From positions 1 to 17,199 of the forward strand of contig DATDRF010000071.1 of assembly GCA_035291905.1 (NCBI GenBank): 17,199 bases of DNA, in the 5' to 3' direction. The position numbers and the translations under genes are program-made. This document shows, one piece after another, positions 7,053-14,013 of the stretch. The notes under the pieces are model-generated. The model was not told the origin of the DNA, ran no database searches, and was given only the letters and a program-made list of their open reading frames with translations. Numbering within the stretch: the stretch's first letter is position 1; each line of letters opens with the position of its first letter. This DNA is from JACPLA01 sp035291905 (lineage in GTDB: Bacteria; Bacteroidota; Ignavibacteria; UBA10030).

Positions 7053-8540
7053 ATGAACATTCTCCTCGTCAATCCGGTCTATCCCGACACATTCTGGAGC
7101 TTCAAGCACGCCCTGAAATTCGTTTCAAAAAAGGCCTCCTTCCCGCCTCTCGGCCTTCTCACAGTTGCGGCGATGCTTCCAACGGACTGGAACAAACGGC
7201 TCGTTGACCTGAATGTCCAGGCCCTGACAGACGCAGACATCCTGTGGTCCGATCTGGTATTCCTTGGCGGAATGTCCATCCAGGAAGAGTCCGCCAGAAT
7301 GATCATCGAGCGCGCGCACTCGCTTGGGAAAAAGATCGTGGCAGGTGGCCCCTTGTTCACGGCCCGGTCGGACGAGTTTGAAGACGTCGATTACCTTGTG
7401 TTGAACGAGGCAGAAATAACTCTTCCGATGTTTCTGCACGATCTTCGGACGGGAACCCCCCGGCATCTTTATACGACCAGTGCGTGGGCCGATGTCACGA
7501 CAACGCCCGTTCCCCTCTGGAATCTCGCTCGTCTGAAACACTATTCATCGCTCAATATTCAATATTCCCGCGGCTGTCCGTACGACTGTGAGTTCTGCGA
7601 CATCACGGTTCTCAATGGCCGCGTTCCGAGAACGAAGGCGGTTCCTCAGTTTCTCAACGAATTCGATCATATCTACTCGTCCGGCTGGAGGAACGACGTG
7701 TTTCTCGTGGATGACAATTTTATCGGAAACAAAGGAAAGTTGAAGAAAGAAATTCTTCCTGCTCTCATTAGCTGGATGGAAGACCACAGGCGTCCTTTCA
7801 ATCTTTCGACCGAAGCTTCCATCAATCTGGCGGACGACGAGGAGTTGATGCATCTCATGAGAAAAGCGGGCTTCGATGCGGTGTTTGTGGGGATCGAATC
7901 ACCGCATGAGGAAAGTCTGGTTGAATGCAAAAAGATTCCCAACAAGAACAGGAATCTTGTTCATTCGGTCAAGAGGCTGCAATCAAACGGCTTGCGGGTC
8001 AACGGTGGATTCATCGTCGGTTTCGACAGCGATCCCGTGACCATCTTCCAGAAAATGGTCGAGTTCATCCAGGAGAGCGGCATTGTAACGGCTATGGTGG
8101 GACTTCTGAATGCTCCGGTTGGGAGCCGGCTCTACCAGCGGTTGTTGAAAGAGGGGAGGCTTCTTCGTGTCATGAGCGGGGACAACACGGACTGCTCAAT
8201 GAATTTTGTTCCGGCTATGAATTACGATACACTTGTGAAAGGCTACAAATCCGTCCTGGCCTCCATCTATGCCCCGAAGCAGTATTACGCGCGCGTCAAG
8301 CACTTCCTCAAGCACTACAAACTCCCGCATGCGAAGCCCTTCCGTCTGCAGTCGGGATACCTGAAGGCGCTGGCGAAATCCATCATCATGCTCGGGGTCA
8401 TCGGAAAAGAGCGGGTTCACTACTGGAAGTTGTTCTTCTGGTCTCTTTTCACCCGGCCGAGGCTCTTTCCCCTCGCCATCACCCTATCGATTTACGGATT
8501 CCATTTCCGGAAGATCTTCGAGAGCCATATCCTTGAATGA
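7053..8540 (+). CDS. Cobalamin-binding radical SAM methyltransferase-like protein, HpnP/DUF4070 type
   Basis: The 495-residue protein opens with a B12-binding Rossmann domain (MNILLVNPVYPDTFWS, FPPLGLLTVAAMLP, VAGGPLFT at about 97-103, no DxHxxG histidine). The radical SAM motif YSRGCPYDCEFCDI follows (C175, C179, C182). It also shows 'GRVPRTK', 'VFLVDDNFIGNK' and 'GGFIVGFDSD', then a DUF4070-type C-terminal region with LLNAPVGSRLYQRLLKEGRL. This set of signatures matches the family that includes the hopanoid C-2 methylase HpnP, though the family is wider and no hopanoid gene is visible here. Expected chemistry is methylation of an sp3 or sp2 carbon using methylcobalamin and SAM. It is the only plus-strand gene and is divergent from the radical SAM/GNAT/PAP2 operon, which suggests a shared pathway. 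Substrate: unknown, lipid plausible. Confidence 0.88.
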   Translation: MNILLVNPVYPDTFWSFKHALKFVSKKASFPPLGLLTVAAMLPTDWNKRLVDLNVQALTDADILWSDLVFLGGMSIQEESARMIIERAHSLGKKIVAGGPLFTARSDEFEDVDYLVLNEAEITLPMFLHDLRTGTPRHLYTTSAWADVTTTPVPLWNLARLKHYSSLNIQYSRGCPYDCEFCDITVLNGRVPRTKAVPQFLNEFDHIYSSGWRNDVFLVDDNFIGNKGKLKKEILPALISWMEDHRRPFNLSTEASINLADDEELMHLMRKAGFDAVFVGIESPHEESLVECKKIPNKNRNLVHSVKRLQSNGLRVNGGFIVGFDSDPVTIFQKMVEFIQESGIVTAMVGLLNAPVGSRLYQRLLKEGRLLRVMSGDNTDCSMNFVPAMNYDTLVKGYKSVLASIYAPKQYYARVKHFLKHYKLPHAKPFRLQSGYLKALAKSIIMLGVIGKERVHYWKLFFWSLFTRPRLFPLAITLSIYGFHFRKIFESHILE

Positions 8541-8573
8541 TTTTCTCCGTCAAAGAGCCCATTATTGTTCCGG

Positions 8574-8649
8574 GTTTCAGGTTTCTCCGCCGAAGGCGGA
8601 TGCGCCTATGGCGCAAAGTTTCAGGACCGCTCACAGCTGACCGCTGCTC
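8574..8649. repeat. Compound intergenic repeat: two perfect hairpins plus heptamer array
   Basis: Between two convergent genes, an 8-bp direct repeat GTTTCAGG (8574-8581 and 8618-8625) brackets two back-to-back perfect hairpins. These are TCCGCC-GAA-GGCGGA (8586-8600) and TGCGCC-TAT-GGCGCA (8601-8615). They are followed by three units with a 7-bp period, GCTCACA, GCTGACC and GCTGCTC (8629-8649), running up to the stop codon of the methyltransferase gene. No T-run follows the hairpins on either strand, so a classic intrinsic terminator is unlikely. The look is that of a REP/MITE-like dispersed palindromic element; its copy number elsewhere cannot be judged here. Confidence 0.6.
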
Positions 8650-9215
8650 TAAATCACAAACGGCACGAACATTTTCGTCCTCTCCATGTATCGTTTGTAC
8701 TCTTCCCCAAACTTCTCGAGCATCTCTCCCTCTTCCGTCTTCGCCGTAGCGACAAGCGCCCCGATGTTCACGACAGCACAGAACGAGGTAACAACAGTGA
8801 TGTCTTTGAAGAAGATTCCGGTTCCGAGGAGCATGAGCGATGCGTACAGGGGATGGCGAATATGCCGGTAAACTCCCGTCGTGACGAGCGCCGTTGTATC
8901 TTCAAACTGTCCCTTCGGCTTCCCCTTGGAATGAAGTGCACGGAATCCGTAGACGGGAAGTGGAATCGATGCCAGCAACATCGCCCACGAAATGAGTTGA
9001 TTCCAACTCCATGGATTTACGAACCAGACTGGTGTGCAGAGGAGGAGAAGGAGGAGAATGCTCTCAAAAGAAAGGAATCTGTAGACACCATGGTAACGTC
9101 GTGGTTTGATGGAAACGTACCAGGAAACGACGAGATTGGCGACGGTCAGAATTGTGAGAAGCAATACAAATTCAACGGTATTCAAGGGCTCTGCCTTGTC
9201 TCCTTTTGGAATCAA
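8649..9215 (-). CDS. ICMT/PEMT-type integral membrane methyltransferase
   Basis: The 188-residue protein has about four or five hydrophobic segments. It also has the C-terminal signature of the isoprenylcysteine carboxyl methyltransferase / phospholipid methyltransferase family: TTGVYRHIRHPLYASLMLL (R117, H118, R120, H121, P122) and KTEEGEMLEKFGEEYKRYM (E161, E162). In the family these residues bind SAM and support methyl transfer to a lipid or lipidated substrate within the membrane. Bacterial members are mostly uncharacterised. The start is uncertain: a TTG at 9215 lies 2 nt after the propeller protein's stop. A TTG at 9185 has AAAGGAG 14 nt upstream, a long spacing, and no ATG lies in the first part of the frame. 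It is the last gene of the minus-strand unit with the propeller protein and ends beside the compound repeat at 8574-8649. Confidence 0.82.
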   Translation of the reverse strand: MIPKGDKAEPLNTVEFVLLLTILTVANLVVSWYVSIKPRRYHGVYRFLSFESILLLLLLCTPVWFVNPWSWNQLISWAMLLASIPLPVYGFRALHSKGKPKGQFEDTTALVTTGVYRHIRHPLYASLMLLGTGIFFKDITVVTSFCAVVNIGALVATAKTEEGEMLEKFGEEYKRYMERTKMFVPFVI

Positions 9216-9217
9216 CT

Positions 9218-11755
9218 CTATTTCAAGAGAAGAAGTTTTCCTCCTCTGCGAAGACCCAAGGTTTCTACGACATAGAAGTACGCACCTGTCGCGAGTTCAG
9301 AAAAATTCACCTGCAAGCTGTGGTATCCCACGGTGAGTTCCTGCTGCACGGACGGTCTCACTTCGGCACCCAGAATATTAAAGAATCGAATCTTCACAAG
9401 TCCTGGTGCAGGCATATCAATGTCAAAGATGGTCGCACTATTAAATGGGTTTGGGTAGTTCTGAGAAATCCTGAAACTTGTCGGTACCTGTGATGGCAAG
9501 CCCTCAAATTGAACGATTAGAGATGAGTGTTTTTCCTTTCCATCCGGGTAGACCTCTTTGATTCGATAGAGATTTCTGCCGACAATTATTGTAGTGTCAG
9601 TTATTTCAATGCTTTTCGGGATTGCGGTATCAAACTCGACTTTCGCCACCGGCCAGAACTTATGGGGGCCTCGTCCACGCTCAAGCTGAAAACTTACCGG
9701 AGCTTGCGCGTCCGACGGGGTCGTAAAAGACACCCTGGCATGTCTACCCGAAGATGTCACGGAAAGCTCGGAAAGTGGCAATGAGAACGAATAGTAACCC
9801 AATTCCACGGGCCCGAAAGGATTGTACACGTGCATGCCGGAATTTGTGCCAATCCAAATGTTATTTCTGAAATCCACTGTCACCGCATTGACGGATGACT
9901 TCAGAGGGCTGTTGTTGGGGCCAAAGAATTCAAACGTCGATCCGTCATACTTCAGCAGACCCCCGCTCGTTCCGATCCAAACGTTCCCAAAGTGATCTTC
10001 GGCGAGTCCGTTGACAGAGAGAAACCACGGCTCCGCTGAATGAAAGATCTTCCACCTGCTACCGTCGAACATCGACAACCCGCGGTTTGGGAACCATTGG
10101 TTCGTGGCGAACCATACGCGGCCTCTCGAGTCGGCAAAAACCAAATCATAGCTGTAGTTCAGAAGAGTTGAATCACTCCTCGGGAAGAGGTGCCAGGTAC
10201 CGTGATCGTACATCACGGCCCCAAAGTACCAACTGGCGGCCCAAACGCGATCGTCTCTGTCCGTTACAACGTCCATGAATTGCGGCCGATAGTAACCGGG
10301 CGGAGTATTGATTCCCACAACCGAATCCGTGAAAACGGTCTTGCTCGGTCCTGGCCATTCGTACTTCGTTAAGGGGTAGGTAGTCCAGAGGTTGCCATAT
10401 CCATCGAAATCAAGTCCCGTGACATACCCAGAATACGAATCTCGATTGGAGTAGAGATCCCCGTGATTCGTGAACAACGCGCCGCTTCGGGAAAAACGAA
10501 AATCCTTGTTCCAGCTTCTTACTCCTGTTGTGCCATCGCCAATTGTGTACCAACCTTCTCCGTCGGTCCGTTGAGTGTACGAGGGGGTCGAAACATAGAC
10601 CTCGCCCATTGGCCCGCAACCCAGCCCATAGATCATGTTTTCGGACAGACTAGAAGGAATGCGGTAAGTCATCCATTGTGAACCGTTGAACTTGAATAGT
10701 CCGCCGGGACCAACAAAGAACTGTATGTTGCCATTGATGGCGTCATGGGAAAGTAATTGTCCGTGCAATCCCTGAACCTCGGTAATACCTAACGCACCGC
10801 CCATTCGCTGATCGATGTCGAGACGATAAGGGCCATAACTGGTTCCCGAGAGCCATAGTCCGCCTCTCGGGTCGTTCCAAATATCAAGCCAGAGGGCGTT
10901 TCCAAGCATTTCCTTTTCCCGATCTACAACAGTAACCCATTGATGGTTTCTGTACTTCACCGTCCGCATACTCGTTTCCGCCCACAAACTGTCCTGATAG
11001 TCAACTGCGAACGAACTCAGTGTGTAAAAGGGCCAATCACGAAACAATTTCAACTCTCCGCCGGCCAGCACATAGAGAGAATGCCACGAAATCCAAATGG
11101 TGTCGTTGTATTCGATCATTGCTTCAGGAGGACCCAGCGATGTGTATACATATGGAATCGTATATGTAGTCCACCTTGAACCATCAAATACACATATTCC
11201 GCCTTCTTGCCAGCTGTCACCGTTTAGAAACCAACCGCATGCTGCGATTGTCCTGCCAAGGCTGTCGATGATCAATTCATAGATGGGGGCCTCTGGCAAT
11301 TGGGAATTCGTGTGATCGATGAGAGAAAAAGTCCTTCCATCATATACAGCGATCCCCTGGCTGGTACCAATCCAAAGGCGATTCGTTTTGTCGAACTCGA
11401 GGGCGTAGATTGACGAAAAGGGGAGCCCGTTCGTTTCATCGAAGGTTTGAAATGTGGAGAGTACAACATTCCATCGCACAAGGCCAACGCTGGTGCCGAC
11501 CCATACGATACTGTCATTCTCCGCCGCCACGGCCCGTCCCTCATTCCAATTCTTGAAGCTCTTCCATTGGCCAACATTGTTGGAATTCGGCTTGGCCTCG
11601 ACGAATGTCAAGGGGACAGTCGGAGCGTGGTCTACCTTCCCGGGAGAAACGCGTGGGTCACCGCGCTGAAGGCGCATTTCCTGCGGATGCAGAGATGCCG
11701 TGCAGATCAGATTGATGATAAGACAGGGGAGGATTTGTCGTGAACGGGTTCGCAT
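9218..11755 (-). CDS. Large secreted propeller protein with T9SS type A sorting domain
   Basis: The 845-residue protein begins with a signal peptide (MRTRSRQILPCLIINLICTA) and is built of beta-propeller repeats of the two-component regulator propeller type. Examples are VWVGTSVGLVRWN, LWIGTSQGIAVYDGRTF, VWIGTSGGLLKYDGSTF and IWIGTNSGMHVYNPFGP. A fibronectin-like linker precedes the C-terminal sorting domain (FRISQNYPNPFNSATIFDI ... FFNILGAEV ... GAYFYVVETLG), which directs export through the outer membrane by T9SS. No kinase or receiver domain follows the propeller, so unlike the hybrid sensor kinases it is an extracellular protein. ATG 11755 is preferred to the TTG three codons earlier. A perfect 14-bp palindrome (11764-11777) sits just before it. 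The ligand is unknown. Confidence 0.87.
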   Translation of the reverse strand: MRTRSRQILPCLIINLICTASLHPQEMRLQRGDPRVSPGKVDHAPTVPLTFVEAKPNSNNVGQWKSFKNWNEGRAVAAENDSIVWVGTSVGLVRWNVVLSTFQTFDETNGLPFSSIYALEFDKTNRLWIGTSQGIAVYDGRTFSLIDHTNSQLPEAPIYELIIDSLGRTIAACGWFLNGDSWQEGGICVFDGSRWTTYTIPYVYTSLGPPEAMIEYNDTIWISWHSLYVLAGGELKLFRDWPFYTLSSFAVDYQDSLWAETSMRTVKYRNHQWVTVVDREKEMLGNALWLDIWNDPRGGLWLSGTSYGPYRLDIDQRMGGALGITEVQGLHGQLLSHDAINGNIQFFVGPGGLFKFNGSQWMTYRIPSSLSENMIYGLGCGPMGEVYVSTPSYTQRTDGEGWYTIGDGTTGVRSWNKDFRFSRSGALFTNHGDLYSNRDSYSGYVTGLDFDGYGNLWTTYPLTKYEWPGPSKTVFTDSVVGINTPPGYYRPQFMDVVTDRDDRVWAASWYFGAVMYDHGTWHLFPRSDSTLLNYSYDLVFADSRGRVWFATNQWFPNRGLSMFDGSRWKIFHSAEPWFLSVNGLAEDHFGNVWIGTSGGLLKYDGSTFEFFGPNNSPLKSSVNAVTVDFRNNIWIGTNSGMHVYNPFGPVELGYYSFSLPLSELSVTSSGRHARVSFTTPSDAQAPVSFQLERGRGPHKFWPVAKVEFDTAIPKSIEITDTTIIVGRNLYRIKEVYPDGKEKHSSLIVQFEGLPSQVPTSFRISQNYPNPFNSATIFDIDMPAPGLVKIRFFNILGAEVRPSVQQELTVGYHSLQVNFSELATGAYFYVVETLGLRRGGKLLLLK

Positions 11756-11763
11756 CGATGACA

Positions 11764-11777
11764 ATACTTCGAAGTAT
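11764..11777. promoter_or_regulatory. Perfect 14-bp palindrome upstream of the propeller gene start
   Basis: ATACTTCGAAGTAT is a perfect inverted repeat with no spacer, 8 nt upstream of ATG 11755. It occupies the position of the expected ribosome-binding site. It could be an operator for a dimeric repressor or an RNA hairpin limiting translation. There is no further evidence in the window and no second copy was noticed. Confidence 0.35.
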
Positions 11778-11830
11778 CAGATCATTGACTCCAATCTATT
11801 GATCGGATGAACTGACCTTTGTTGCATTTG

Positions 11831-13066
11831 CTATCGCACCAGAAGCATCTTCAGGGCCTCAGAATTCTGATCGGTCAGCAATCGCAGCAAGTAAACGCCG
11901 CTTGGATGACCCTGTGCATCCCACTTCGCTGTATGATTTCCCGGTCCAAGCTTTGCATTCACAAGTTTTTCAATTTCTCTCCCAAGCACGTCATACACAC
12001 TTAACCTCACATTGCTGATCGCTGAGAGTTGATAGCTGATGACTGTCGTGGGATTAAACGGATTGGGAAAGTTCTGTTCCAATCCGAATCGAAACGGCAG
12101 GCGCGGATTCTCATGGCCCACCGACAGCACCACGTCATTGGCAGCCAGTCGCCACGCACTCATGCCCCCTTCAACAACCATGTGAGTCTTTGTCGTGGCC
12201 ATCGTTTCGATGGGGCTCGTGCTGGGACTCTGCATCGATTCCCAATGCAGCCCCAGATCACCCGACATATAGATTCCGTCATATGTGGTATAAACAAAAA
12301 GAAGGGAGTCGACAGAACGCAGAATCACAGGCTCCGCGTTTTGCGGAAGCCCGTTATTGCGCGAAAGCCAGGTTGTATCGCTGCCGCTGTACATATAGAC
12401 CCCGCCGGCAAGGGCAAAAATATTTGTGTCGACAGCCGCAAGCGATCCTTGCCACGTATTCAAGCCGATTCTCTTCCAACGAATCGTGTCCGTGGCTGAG
12501 ACATAAATGCCTTTTGCAAAATACTTGATTACGTAGAGTCTTGAACTTAGGTACGCAATAGAAATCGTCCCGTTGGAATAGCCCGCCGGAATCGCCGGAT
12601 CATATCCCAGTCCCAGAGTGTCTATCAACCACGATTCACCGTGATTTGCTGAATGATAGACACCCCAGTCGGTCGCAGCGTAGAGGATGGTATCCACATA
12701 GGCAAATCCCCAAACCCGGGGATCGAGCAAACCGGGTTGGTTCCAAGTGATCCCGTCGTCTGAGGATCGAAAAAGGGAATTCACTCTGTCGGCACTGGCA
12801 AAGATGTACCCGTTTCCGGCCCCGAGGGAGAGGATTGTGTCGATGGAGATGCCGTTTCCCCAAACGCTTGTCCATGTGGCCCCGTTGTCGATAGACCTCA
12901 GCAAGGTGCCCATCTGTCCGCCAACGAGAATCGTACTGTCGCCCACCGTGACCATGCATGTGACAGGAACATAGGCGAGATCGGGAATCTGGTTCCATTG
13001 GGAAAGGATTTCGTTTCCGCCTGTAGAAAAGAGAAGGATGATGAAGCAGAGAACGCGCGTCTTCAT
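11831..13066 (-). CDS. Secreted Asp-box (YCF48/sialidase-fold-like) protein with T9SS sorting domain
   Basis: The 411-residue protein has a signal peptide (MKTRVLCFIILLFSTGG). Four Asp-box/BNR-like loops follow, SIDNGATW (58-65), SSDDGITW (101-108), SANHGESW (139-146) and SGDLGLHW (268-275), typical of YCF48-like or sialidase-fold propellers. The C-terminus is a T9SS type A sorting domain (LEQNFPNPFNPTTVISY ... VYDVLGREIEKLVN ... SGVYLLRLLTD). No sialidase catalytic set is evident, so it is most likely a binding or structural surface protein. Residues about 340-351 are encoded by a 7-bp-period repeat array. Its promoter, leader and first codons have a diverged copy upstream of the radical SAM operon. 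A 75-nt gap separates it from the propeller gene downstream. Confidence 0.87.
   Translation of the reverse strand: MKTRVLCFIILLFSTGGNEILSQWNQIPDLAYVPVTCMVTVGDSTILVGGQMGTLLRSIDNGATWTSVWGNGISIDTILSLGAGNGYIFASADRVNSLFRSSDDGITWNQPGLLDPRVWGFAYVDTILYAATDWGVYHSANHGESWLIDTLGLGYDPAIPAGYSNGTISIAYLSSRLYVIKYFAKGIYVSATDTIRWKRIGLNTWQGSLAAVDTNIFALAGGVYMYSGSDTTWLSRNNGLPQNAEPVILRSVDSLLFVYTTYDGIYMSGDLGLHWESMQSPSTSPIETMATTKTHMVVEGGMSAWRLAANDVVLSVGHENPRLPFRFGLEQNFPNPFNPTTVISYQLSAISNVRLSVYDVLGREIEKLVNAKLGPGNHTAKWDAQGHPSGVYLLRLLTDQNSEALKMLLVR
12014..12048. repeat. Heptamer-period array inside the T9SS sorting domain
   Basis: From 12014 the plus strand reads in 7-bp steps: GCTGATC, GCTGAGA, then GTTGATA and GCTGATG, with a fifth degenerate unit to 12048. 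It lies in frame inside the Asp-box protein gene and encodes the SYQLSAISN stretch of the sorting domain (read on the minus strand). The GCTGANN unit is the same as that of the non-coding array at 8629-8649. The insertion is tolerated because the sorting domain's first strand varies in sequence. Confidence 0.6.
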
Positions 13067-13170
13067 TGTTTCCCCGCTTGTCTTGATTGATTCGAATGAA
13101 TTCTTTCAATCGGCGTGTCGAATCGGAAGGAATAGGGGCCTCATCCACCCACATGGATCAGGCTCTTGAT

Positions 13171-13199
13171 AAGGTAACGACGAGGGAATGTGTTGTCAA
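13171..13199 (-). promoter_or_regulatory. Sigma70-like promoter for the Asp-box protein gene
   Basis: TTGACA (13199-13194) is followed after 17 nt by TACCTT (13176-13171) on the minus strand, ahead of the gene starting at 13066. The -10 is weak on its own. The pair is preserved, with the flanking CTTCTCTTGACAACA, in the copy at 6801-6829. That supports its being a real promoter, with a leader of roughly 100 nt. Confidence 0.55.
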
Positions 13200-13437
13200 G
13201 AGAAGAGGGACGAATGACGGGAACGATTGCTATGGTGGCGAACCAAGAGCGCCGGAGCGCCAGAGAAACTTGTCCGAATTGCTCAATGAGTACGAAGATG
13301 CGAAACCATTTCCCCATCATTTCAATGGTACGAATCCGCGAGAATCCCTGCCTGCGTGCCGGCCATTTCGTTGTCCTTGAAATTAGACGGAAGCACTTCG
13401 GCAGGCAGGCGTGACTATCAGCGGAATCTGCGTTTTT
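13200..13437. other. Intergenic region without a gene; contains a 9-bp inverted repeat
   Basis: This stretch between the Asp-box gene's promoter and the stop of the small T9SS gene holds no convincing ORF. It contains CCTGCCTGC (13347-13355) and its inverse GCAGGCAGG (13401-13409), 45 nt apart. That could close a long hairpin in the 3' region of the minus-strand transcript ending at 13438, or mark a dispersed repeat. A T-run at 13433-13439 is on the plus strand, the wrong strand for terminating the minus-strand gene, and nothing is transcribed toward it on the plus strand. Confidence 0.4.
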
Positions 13438-13998
13438 TTACTTCACGAGCACCAGCTTCCTCGTCTGAACAAACGTCTGCTTCTGCCCCCCGAGCGACTC
13501 GGCCTGAATCCGATAAAAATAGACCCCGGTAGCCACCGGTGCTCCGTCATTGTTTCTTCCGTGCCACATGAGAGAATAGCGGCCGGCGGATTTTTCTTCG
13601 TTCACCAGCGTTACGACTTGTTGCCCCAGCAGATTGTACACGGCAATCGTGAGCCTGCTTTGCCACGGGATATCAAACATGATGGTTGTCGAGGGATTGA
13701 ACGGGTTCGGAAAGTTCTGGTAAAGCTCAAACGAAAGGGGAAGGGTGGCTTCGTTCTCCACCGCCGTCACACCCGACTGGGTTGTGAGTCCGGGTAGAAA
13801 GCCCGTCCCTATCCATGAATTCCCATTCTGCGAAAGTCCAATGAACGATTCGCCGACTGAAGAGGCGAGGGCCGTATTCCCCGACTGAGAGATTGCCGAA
13901 GCTGAGCCGAACGCGGACCAGCGAATCGCACTGTTCTGAGCGGAAGAAAGCCCTGCACCGAACATTGCAATCAAACTGAGACTGAAGAGGGCTCTCAT
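13438..13998 (-). CDS. Small secreted protein with T9SS type A sorting domain
   Basis: The 186-residue protein has a signal peptide (MRALFSLSLIAMFGAGLSSA). A short Ser/Gly/Asn-rich middle follows (about 21-80, SASAISQSGNTALASSVGES). From residue 93 there is a complete sorting domain, YQNFPNPFNPSTTIMFDIP ... VYNLLGQQVVTLVNE ... VATGVYFYRIQAE. More than half of the mature protein is sorting domain, so the function must lie in about 60 residues or in its partner. AGGAAG stands 8 nt or so before ATG 13998. The start lies 15 nt after the stop of the fibre-like protein gene, so the two form an operon. The product may anchor or chaperone the fibre-like protein at the surface; this is inference from arrangement only. 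Confidence 0.85.
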   Translation of the reverse strand: MRALFSLSLIAMFGAGLSSAQNSAIRWSAFGSASAISQSGNTALASSVGESFIGLSQNGNSWIGTGFLPGLTTQSGVTAVENEATLPLSFELYQNFPNPFNPSTTIMFDIPWQSRLTIAVYNLLGQQVVTLVNEEKSAGRYSLMWHGRNNDGAPVATGVYFYRIQAESLGGQKQTFVQTRKLVLVK

Positions 13999-14013
13999 TG
14001 TCTTTTCTTCCTG

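Noticed and set aside
8586..8615. Twin hairpins as a bidirectional terminator
   Set aside because: Stems are strong but no T-run follows on either strand; a dispersed-repeat reading fits better, though a role in ending transcription is not excluded.
13421..13439. Possible intrinsic terminator with a T-run at 13433-13439
   Set aside because: The T-run is on the plus strand, where no gene is read into it; the preceding stem is weak and the neighbouring gene is on the minus strand.
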